64,000 nt of DNA, taken from positions 1,459,001 through 1,523,000 of the forward strand of contig NZ_AP017652.1 in NCBI RefSeq assembly GCF_002355895.1, written 5' to 3'. This DNA comes from Streptococcus sp. NPS 308 (lineage in GTDB: Bacteria > Bacillota > Bacilli > Lactobacillales > Streptococcaceae). The notes beneath the pieces were generated by a model. It did not search any database and was not told the DNA's origin. It saw nothing but the letters and a program-made list of their open reading frames with translations. Made by a program: the position numbers and the translations under genes. Positions 57,846 through 64,000 of this stretch are shown one piece after another; position 1 is the first letter of the stretch; every line of letters begins with the position of its first letter.

Positions 57846-58268
57846 TTAGTTTCCAATTGCAAAGGTAAGAGTACCACTCGCTGCAAGCTTGCCATCCACT
57901 TCAGCCTTTGCTTCAACCACGGCAATCGTACCACGACGTTTGACAAAAGTAGCCGTCATGACTAATTGATCACCTGGTACAACTTGCTTCTTAAACTTGA
58001 CCTTGTCCATGCCAGCGTAAAAGACTAACTTTCCCTTGTTTTCAGGCTTGGACAATTCCAAGACACCCGCAGTCTGTGCCAATGCTTCCATGATAAGGAC
58101 ACCTGGCATAACTGGGTATTGAGGAAAATGACCATTGAAGAACGGTTCGTTTATCGTGACATTTTTAATGGCAACAATAGTATCTTCACTCACTTCCAAG
58201 ACACGGTCCACTAGGAGCATAGGGTAGCGATGGGGTAGAGCTTCTTTAATTCCTTGAATATCGATCAT
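57846..58268 (-). CDS. fabZ: 3-hydroxyacyl-ACP dehydratase
   Basis: 140 residues. Dehydrates 3-hydroxyacyl-ACP in chain elongation. [15 protein letters not shown], then [20 protein letters not shown] with the catalytic His and Glu. In pneumococci a separate isomerase, FabM (outside this window), supplies the cis double bond. Overlaps accB by 4 bases. Confidence 0.97.
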   Translation of the reverse strand: MIDIQGIKEALPHRYPMLLVDRVLEVSEDTIVAIKNVTINEPFFNGHFPQYPVMPGVLIMEALAQTAGVLELSKPENKGKLVFYAGMDKVKFKKQVVPGDQLVMTATFVKRRGTIAVVEAKAEVDGKLAASGTLTFAIGN

Positions 58269-58753
58269 TTGATACGTACCAATCCTTTACCGAACTCAAC
58301 CATTTCTTCATTTGAAATGAGAATTTCTGTCACCACACCATCCTTAGGTGCAGGAATTTCATTCATGACCTTCATGGCTTCGATGATCACCAAAGTTTGA
58401 CCTTTTTTAACACTGTCTCCGACTGTGACAAAGGCAGGTTTATCTGGTCCAGCAGCCAAGTAAGCCACCCCTACAAGTGGACTCTCAACGACATCACCCT
58501 CTGGAGCAACAGTCGTTTCAGCTGGTGCTAGAGCTTCTTCCACTGCACTCTCTACTGGAGTTGAAGGGGCAGAAACTACTGGACTAGGAGCCACTGCAGC
58601 TGGCACTGAAGGAACTGGAGCTGGTGCTTCAGAAACTATTCTTGCTTCATTCTTGCTGAACTGCAATTCGTCCTGTCCGTTTTTATAAGAAAATTCTCTC
58701 AAACTTGATTGGTCGAATTGAGCCATCAAGTCCTTGATCTCATTTAAATTCAT
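58265..58753 (-). CDS. accB: Biotin carboxyl carrier protein
   Basis: 162 residues. N-terminal helical part, a Pro/Ala/Val-rich flexible linker (about 38-85), and the biotinyl domain with IEAMKVMNE, where the Lys carries biotin. Two bases after fabF. Confidence 0.96.
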   Translation of the reverse strand: MNLNEIKDLMAQFDQSSLREFSYKNGQDELQFSKNEARIVSEAPAPVPSVPAAVAPSPVVSAPSTPVESAVEEALAPAETTVAPEGDVVESPLVGVAYLAAGPDKPAFVTVGDSVKKGQTLVIIEAMKVMNEIPAPKDGVVTEILISNEEMVEFGKGLVRIK

Positions 58754-58755
58754 AA

Positions 58756-59991
58756 TTATTTATTCTCCCAACGTTTGAAAGCAAGAACCGCGTTGTGTCC
58801 GCCAAAACCAAATGTATTTGAAATAGCATAAGGAATTTCTTGCTCCAAGCCTTGTCCATAAACGACATTGGCTTCGATATAGTCTGACAACTCACTTGTT
58901 CCAGCCGTCATTGGTACATAGTTATGACGCATGGCTTCAATAGTAGCAATGGCTTCTACTGCTCCTGCAGCTCCAAGCAAGTGTCCTGTAAAGGACTTGG
59001 TTGAAGATACAGGTACTTCTTTACCAAAAACAGCTACGATAGCACCACTTTCTCCTTTTTCATTAGCAGGAGTTGACGTTCCGTGGGCGTTGACGTAAGC
59101 CACTTGCTCTGGAGAAATTTCTGCCTCTTCCAAAGCCAGTTTCATAGCCTTAATTGCACCTTGACCTTCTGGATGAGGTGAAGTCATATGGTAAGCATCA
59201 CAGGTATTTCCATAACCAACTACTTCAGCCAAGATGGTCGCCCCACGTTTTTCAGCGTGTTCAAGGCTTTCAAGAATCAACATCCCTGAACCTTCTCCCA
59301 TGACAAAACCATTACGGTCTTTGTCAAACGGAATAGAAGCACGAGCTGGATCTTCTGTTGTTGATAGGGCTGTCAAAGCTTGGAACCCAGCAATGGCAAA
59401 AGGAGTGATTGATGATTCTGATCCACCAACTAACATGACATCTTGGAAATCAAACTTGATAGAACGGAAGGCATCCCCAATGGCATCGTTTGATGAGGCA
59501 CAGGCTGTATTGATTGATTTACAGATACCGTTTGCTCCGAAACGCATCGCAACATTTCCTGAAGCCATATTTGGCAAGGCTTTTGGAAGTGTCATTGGTT
59601 TAACACGTTTTGGGCCTTTGTCATGAAGACGGATAACCTGATCTTCGATTTCTTTGATACCTCCGATACCGGAAGCAACGATGACACCAAAACGATCTTT
59701 ATCAACCGTTTCTACATCAAGGTTGGCATGTGTCACTGCCTCTTGCGCTGCATACAAGGCATACAAAGAATAATCATCAAAACGGTTGGTATCTTTTTTG
59801 ACAAAGTATTTATCAAACGGGAAATCTTGAATTTCAGCCGCATTGTGTACGGCAAATTCACTATGATCAAACTTAGTGATTTCTCCAATTCCGATTTTTC
59901 CAGTTTGCAAACTGTTCCAAAATTCTTCTGGGGTATTTCCGATAGGAGAGGTCAATCCGTAACCTGTTACTACAACTCGATTTAGTTTCAT
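58756..59991 (-). CDS. fabF: 3-oxoacyl-ACP synthase II
   Basis: 411 residues. Condensing enzyme for elongation. Active-site Cys in NTACASSNDAIG, the two His in NAHGTSTPANE and TGHLLGAAGAVEA; C terminus NTFGFGGHNAVLAF. Follows fabG by 25 bases. Confidence 0.97.
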   Translation of the reverse strand: MKLNRVVVTGYGLTSPIGNTPEEFWNSLQTGKIGIGEITKFDHSEFAVHNAAEIQDFPFDKYFVKKDTNRFDDYSLYALYAAQEAVTHANLDVETVDKDRFGVIVASGIGGIKEIEDQVIRLHDKGPKRVKPMTLPKALPNMASGNVAMRFGANGICKSINTACASSNDAIGDAFRSIKFDFQDVMLVGGSESSITPFAIAGFQALTALSTTEDPARASIPFDKDRNGFVMGEGSGMLILESLEHAEKRGATILAEVVGYGNTCDAYHMTSPHPEGQGAIKAMKLALEEAEISPEQVAYVNAHGTSTPANEKGESGAIVAVFGKEVPVSSTKSFTGHLLGAAGAVEAIATIEAMRHNYVPMTAGTSELSDYIEANVVYGQGLEQEIPYAISNTFGFGGHNAVLAFKRWENK

Positions 59992-60016
59992 CTGTCTTAC
60001 CTATATCTTTCTTTTT

Positions 60017-60748
60017 TTACATGCTAAGTCCGCCATCAACAGCGAGAACTTGTCCAGTCAAATAATCTTGTTGAGCTAAGAAGACCGTGGCATCCGCGAT
60101 ATGGTCCGCCAGGCCAAACTGTTTCATAGGGATTTGCGCTAGTGTTGCTTCCTTGACCTTATCAGATAAAACAGCAGTCATATCTGACTCAATCATTCCT
60201 GGTGCAAGAGCATTTACGCGCACATTGCGATTGGCAACTTCACGTGCTACTGACTTGGTAAACCCAATCAATCCAGCCTTGGAAGCCGCATAGTTGGCTT
60301 GTCCGATATTTCCCATCAGACCAACCACACTGGACATGTTGATAATCGCACCTTCACGCGCCTTAATCATCTGTTTCAAGACAGCTTGGGTCATGTTAAA
60401 GGCACCTGTCAGATTAATCTTAAGCACTTTTTCAAAGTCTTCTTCGGTCATCTTGAGCATAAGCATATCTTGAGTGATCCCAGCATTGTTGACCAAGACA
60501 TCGACCGAACCAAGGTCTGCGATTGCTTGTTCCACCATGCGTTTTGCATCTGCAAAGTCTGAAACATCACCTGAGATTGGCACCACCTTGACACCGTAGT
60601 TTGAAAACTCAGCCAGCAATTCTTCTGAGATTTCTCCACGACTATTCAAAACCACATTGGCTCCTAGTTGAGCAAATTTGTGAGCAATAGCAAGTCCGAT
60701 ACCCCGACTTGAACCTGTAACAAAGATATTTTTATTTTTTAGTTGCAT
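60017..60748 (-). CDS. fabG: 3-oxoacyl-ACP reductase
   Basis: 243 residues, short-chain dehydrogenase. NADPH site VTGSSRGIGLAIAHKF, NNAGITQD, and the catalytic Ser/Tyr/Lys in INMSSVVG and YAASKAG. Ends LTGQVLAVDGGLSM as usual. Confidence 0.97.
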   Translation of the reverse strand: MQLKNKNIFVTGSSRGIGLAIAHKFAQLGANVVLNSRGEISEELLAEFSNYGVKVVPISGDVSDFADAKRMVEQAIADLGSVDVLVNNAGITQDMLMLKMTEEDFEKVLKINLTGAFNMTQAVLKQMIKAREGAIINMSSVVGLMGNIGQANYAASKAGLIGFTKSVAREVANRNVRVNALAPGMIESDMTAVLSDKVKEATLAQIPMKQFGLADHIADATVFLAQQDYLTGQVLAVDGGLSM

Positions 60749-60791
60749 TCTGTTCTCCTGTTTCCTGTTGTATTTGTGGGAGAAGGGATTA

Positions 60792-61712
60792 CTAGTTTCC
60801 TAGCAAAGCATCCAAACTTGCCAAATCTTCGACATTGGCTAACTTAGCTGATTTATCAATCTTTTTGACAAAGCCTGACAAGACTTTTCCTGGACCAATT
60901 TCAATGAAGTTGGTCACGCCAGCATCCTGCATCACTGCGATACTTTCGTAGAAACGCACCGGTTCCTTCACCTGACGCGTCAAAAGCTCTTGGATTCGAT
61001 TTTTTTCCATGATTGTAGCTTCAGTATTACCTACTAGAGGGCAAATAAAGTCTGAGAAACTAATCCCCTCAAGAGCCCCAGCTAGCTGTTGGCTAGCTGG
61101 CTTTAGAAGGGCTGTGTGGAAAGGACCCGACACATTTAGGGGAATCAATCGTTTGGCTCCTGCTTCCTGCAAGAGTTGGACCGCACGGTCAACTGCAGCC
61201 ACCTCACCACCGATAACGATTTGGCTTGGAGTATTGTAGTTAGCTGGAGTGACTATACCGACTTCAGATGCTGTTTTACAAGCTTCCTCTATCACATCTA
61301 CTGGAGTATTGAGGACGGCTACCATCTTCCCAGAGCCAGCGGGTGCTGCCTCTTCCATATAAGCTCCACGCTTGGCAACCAAGGCTACTGCCTCTTCAAA
61401 GTCCAAGGCTCCGCTAGCTACTAAAGCAGAATATTCACCAAGGGATAAACCTGCAACCATATCTGGCAGATAGCCCTTTTCTTTCAATAAACGGTAGATG
61501 GCAACCGAAGTCGCTAAAATAGCAGGTTGCGTATAGCGGGTCTGGTTTAACTTAGTTTCGTCCGTATCGATCAAGTCACGAAGATCATAACCCAGTACTT
61601 GACTGGCTTGATCAATGGTTTCCTTGACGATAGGATAGTGGTCATAGAGGTCTCGTCCCATCCCTAGATACTGAGCACCTTGACCTGCAAATAGAAAGGC
61701 TGTTTTAGTCAT
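60792..61712 (-). CDS. fabD: Malonyl-CoA:ACP transacylase
   Basis: 306 residues. FLFAGQGAQYLGMG, nucleophile Ser in GLSLGEYSAL, catalytic His in GPFHTALL. Overlaps fabK by 8 bases. Confidence 0.97.
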   Translation of the reverse strand: MTKTAFLFAGQGAQYLGMGRDLYDHYPIVKETIDQASQVLGYDLRDLIDTDETKLNQTRYTQPAILATSVAIYRLLKEKGYLPDMVAGLSLGEYSALVASGALDFEEAVALVAKRGAYMEEAAPAGSGKMVAVLNTPVDVIEEACKTASEVGIVTPANYNTPSQIVIGGEVAAVDRAVQLLQEAGAKRLIPLNVSGPFHTALLKPASQQLAGALEGISFSDFICPLVGNTEATIMEKNRIQELLTRQVKEPVRFYESIAVMQDAGVTNFIEIGPGKVLSGFVKKIDKSAKLANVEDLASLDALLGN

Positions 61713-62679
61713 TTCTTACAACTCCTGCCCAACGAGAGGCTTCTTCCTGAATTTTCTTGGCAGCGCCATAGTATAGATCTTTTAGGATTTCTTCGACGGT
61801 TTCTTCTTTAGAGACCAAACCAGCGATCTGACCTGCCATGACGGATCCACCTTCTACATCTCCATGAACAACGGCTTTGGCAAGAGCACCAGCTCCCATT
61901 TGCTCAAAGATTTCTAAATCTGGGTTTTCTTGTTTAAAAGCGTCTTTTTCAGCCTGCTCAAAGTCACGTGTCAACTGGTTTTTAATGGCACGAACAGCAT
62001 GACCAAAATGTTGAGCTGAGATGGTTGTATCAATATCGCGCGCTTTGAGGATTTTTTCCTTGTAGTTTGGATGAGCGTTTGATTCCTTAGCTACTACAAA
62101 TCGTGTACCAATCTGAATAGCATCTGCACCTAACATAAAGGCTGCTGCCGCACCTTCACCATCAGCAATTCCTCCAGCAACAATAACTGGAATCGAAACA
62201 GCTGCAGCAACTTGACGAGCTAAGGTCATGGTTGTCAACTTACCGATGTGTCCACCAGCTTCCATTCCTTCTGCAATGACCGCATCCGCACCGATTTTTT
62301 CCATCCGTTTTGCCAAAGCAACACTTGGAACAACAGGGATGACAGTGATACCTGCTTCGTGGAAACGAGACATATATTTACTTGGATTTCCAGCTCCTGT
62401 TGTTACTACCTTGACTCCTTCTTCAATCACAAGATCGACAATGTCATCTACAAATGGAGACAGGAGCATGATGTTGACACCAAAAGGTTTATCAGTCAGT
62501 GCTTTAATCTTATCAATATTTGCCTTCACGACCTCTTTCGGTGCATTTCCACCACCGATAATTCCTAAACCGCCAGCTTTAGAAACAGCTCCGGCCAAGT
62601 CGCCATCAGCGACCCAGGCCATCCCTCCTTGGAAAATTGGATATTTAATGTTTAATAATTCTGTAATACGTGTTTTCAT
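61705..62679 (-). CDS. fabK: Enoyl-ACP reductase II (FMN)
   Basis: 324 residues. Flavoprotein of the nitronate-monooxygenase fold that replaces FabI in streptococci and makes them resistant to triclosan. YPIFQGGMAWVADGDLAGAVSKAGG, GMEAGGHIG, PVIVAGGIADGEGAAAAFMLGA (phosphate binding) are present. It heads the second part of the fab operon behind its own FabT-type operator. Confidence 0.97.
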   Translation of the reverse strand: MKTRITELLNIKYPIFQGGMAWVADGDLAGAVSKAGGLGIIGGGNAPKEVVKANIDKIKALTDKPFGVNIMLLSPFVDDIVDLVIEEGVKVVTTGAGNPSKYMSRFHEAGITVIPVVPSVALAKRMEKIGADAVIAEGMEAGGHIGKLTTMTLARQVAAAVSIPVIVAGGIADGEGAAAAFMLGADAIQIGTRFVVAKESNAHPNYKEKILKARDIDTTISAQHFGHAVRAIKNQLTRDFEQAEKDAFKQENPDLEIFEQMGAGALAKAVVHGDVEGGSVMAGQIAGLVSKEETVEEILKDLYYGAAKKIQEEASRWAGVVRND

Positions 62680-62727
62680 AGTGCCTCCATCAGTCCTTGC
62701 TTACGTAATAGTTCGATTAGTATATTA

Positions 62728-62740
62728 TTTGAGTCTCAAA
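62728..62740. promoter_or_regulatory. FabT-type operator and promoter upstream of fabK
   Basis: TTTGAGTCTCAAA is a palindrome 49 bases before the fabK start, extended on minus to AGTTTGAGACTCAAATA, agreeing with the FabT sites known before fabT and fabK in S. pneumoniae. A TATACT on the minus strand lies just downstream, so FabT bound with acyl-ACP would block it. Confidence 0.75.
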
Positions 62741-62750
62741 CTATTACCTA

Positions 62751-62779
62751 AACAAGAGGGAGTGGGTTTCCCCTACTCC
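62751..62779 (-). terminator. Weak hairpin between acpP and fabK
   Basis: Minus strand GGAGTAGGG, GAAA, CCCACTCC (one bulge), followed by CTCTTGTTT. It may partly end transcripts after acpP; the T-run is short. Confidence 0.5.
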
Positions 62780-62798
62780 TTCTATATCTTATTCGCTC

Positions 62799-63023
62799 TT
62801 ATTTTGTTTTCTCTTCAACGTAGGCAACCAAGTCACCAACAGTCTTCAAGTTATCTTCTGCTTCGATTTGGATATCAAAAGCATCTTCAATTTCAGAGAT
62901 TACTTGGAACAAGTCCAATGAATCTGCATCCAAATCATCAAAAGTAGATTCAAGTGTTACTTCTGATGCATCTTTCCCAAGTTCTTCAACGATAATTTCT
63001 TGTACTTTTTCAAATACTGCCAT
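62799..63023 (-). CDS. acpP: Acyl carrier protein
   Basis: 74 residues. The phosphopantetheine Ser is in [12 protein letters not shown]. Carries the growing fatty acid; acyl-ACP is also the FabT co-repressor. Lies between fabH and fabK. Confidence 0.96.
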   Translation of the reverse strand: MAVFEKVQEIIVEELGKDASEVTLESTFDDLDADSLDLFQVISEIEDAFDIQIEAEDNLKTVGDLVAYVEEKTK

Positions 63024-63079
63024 GATAGGACTCCTTTAAAATATAAAAATTTATAACAATGTGTTCACCACATGATTAC

Positions 63080-64000
63080 CTAGATTGTAAGAATGAGCGT
63101 GCCCCAGGTCAAGCCTCCACCGAAGCCTGATAAAAGAATCGTTTGGCTGCCGTCTACACGGATCAACCCCTGATCCACACACTCTGATAGTAAAATCGGG
63201 ATGCTAGCCGCACTGGTATTCCCATACTCCATCATATTGGCTGGAAGTTTGTCTCGGTCAACACCGATTTTTTTAGCCATCTTATCCAATATGCGGATAT
63301 TGGCCTGATGAAGCAAGAGATAGTCCAAATCAGATGCCCCTACTGGACCTTCGTCAATGGTCTGCTTGATTGACCTAGCAACATCTCGAATCGCAAAATC
63401 AAAAACTGCTCGCCCGTCCATCTTCAAAAATGCAGGAACTGCTTCTTGATTAGAGAAGGGGGAAGTCAAGGTCGTTTGCCCATAAGTTAAGCACTCGCTT
63501 CGAGTACCATCACTGTGTATACTCTCTGCAAGGAAGTGGCGGTTGTCACTTATTTCCAAGAGAACTCCACCAGCACCGTCTCCAAAGAGTACAGCAGTCG
63601 ATCGATCTGACCAGTCAACCGCCTTGGACAAGGTTTCAGCACCGATAACAATCCCTTTTTTGAACTGTCCAGATGTCAGAAACTTCTCAGCAGTTGAAAG
63701 TGCAAAAATAAAGCCACTGCAGGCAGCTGTGAGATCAAAAGCAAAGGCTCTGTTAGCACCAATATTGGCCTGAACTCGCGCTGCTGTAGAGGGCATCATT
63801 GAGTCAGGTGTGATCGTTGCTACAATGATAAAATCAATCTGCTCAGCTTTTATGCTCGCCTTAGCCAGTAAGCTTTTGGCAACTTCTGTCGCCAAATCAC
63901 TCGTTGACTCCGTTTTTGAAATATGTCTTTGTTTAATTCCTGTACGACTTGAAATCCACTCATCGCTTGTATCCATGATTTGAGCCAAGTCTTGATTGGT
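63080..64000 (-). CDS. fabH: 3-oxoacyl-ACP synthase III (5' end outside window)
   Basis: 307 residues are visible up to the right edge; the first codon inside is Thr of [16 protein letters not shown], so about 17 N-terminal residues and the start codon are missing. Starts fatty-acid synthesis by joining acetyl-CoA and malonyl-ACP. Catalytic Cys in [11 protein letters not shown], His in [10 protein letters not shown], Asn in [10 protein letters not shown]. fabT and fabM are expected next, outside the window. Confidence 0.97.
   Translation of the reverse strand, partial: TNQDLAQIMDTSDEWISSRTGIKQRHISKTESTSDLATEVAKSLLAKASIKAEQIDFIIVATITPDSMMPSTAARVQANIGANRAFAFDLTAACSGFIFALSTAEKFLTSGQFKKGIVIGAETLSKAVDWSDRSTAVLFGDGAGGVLLEISDNRHFLAESIHSDGTRSECLTYGQTTLTSPFSNQEAVPAFLKMDGRAVFDFAIRDVARSIKQTIDEGPVGASDLDYLLLHQANIRILDKMAKKIGVDRDKLPANMMEYGNTSAASIPILLSECVDQGLIRVDGSQTILLSGFGGGLTWGTLILTI

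Overview
The window is chromosomal DNA of a Streptococcus of the mitis group (S. mitis / S. oralis / S. pneumoniae relatives). This is inferred from the scrKABR, mvaSA, stkP-phpP, gatCAB and fab-acc gene orders, from a BOX-type repeat, from a MET-box in front of metE, and from ComE-type and FabT-type operator sequences. No rRNA, tRNA, CRISPR array, integrase or transposase was found.

Layout. 1-2147: metE (minus strand, cut by the left edge) with its MET-box. 2524-3277: a pyrimidine-dimer-glycosylase-like gene overlapping a YbgA/DUF1722 gene. 3382-7677: an AT-rich three-gene operon, SIR2 / HerA / SIR2, which reads as an antiphage defence system of the SIR2-HerA class with two different SIR2 effectors around one HerA ATPase. 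7825-9348: a gene broken by one nonsense codon, a small membrane protein, and a 500-base gene-free stretch with a BOX element and unexplained repeats. 9349-12732: a large SF2 helicase with a membrane hairpin, and a TVP38/TMEM64 protein. 13055-18814: the sucrose locus scrK-scrA / scrB-scrR. 18850-21296: mevalonate genes mvaA and mvaS. 21415-22630: a split ThrE-type exporter. 22718-33000: stkP, phpP, rsmB, fmt, priA, rpoZ, gmk, rny. 33005-39744: tmcAL, a methyltransferase, rsfS, yqeK, nadD, yhbY, yqeH, yqeG, corA. 39802-41495: a short MscS-like channel and an aromatic-acid-exporter-like protein.

41500-43008 is a patch of gene remnants and strongly structured non-coding DNA. It lies where two blocks join that, as I remember the S. 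pneumoniae map, are far apart there (stkP region versus prfC-gat-fab region). 43009-52886: prfC, a YwaF-like membrane protein, gatCAB, an SPFH/zinc-ribbon envelope pair, efp, asp23-like, nusB. 52938-54574: two tandem CPBP (Abi) proteases, each with a ComE-like box upstream. 54801-64000: the type II fatty-acid synthesis cluster accA-D-C, fabZ, accB, fabF-G-D-K, acpP and fabH (cut by the right edge), with a FabT-type operator before fabK.

Most of the window is core metabolism and translation, largely in minus-strand operons with overlapping stop/start codons. The main points of interest are the dual-SIR2/HerA operon, a pair of intergenic elements at about 12.9 and 37.0 kb whose stems differ by compensatory changes (a conserved structured element), and the ComE boxes in front of the tandem CPBP genes.
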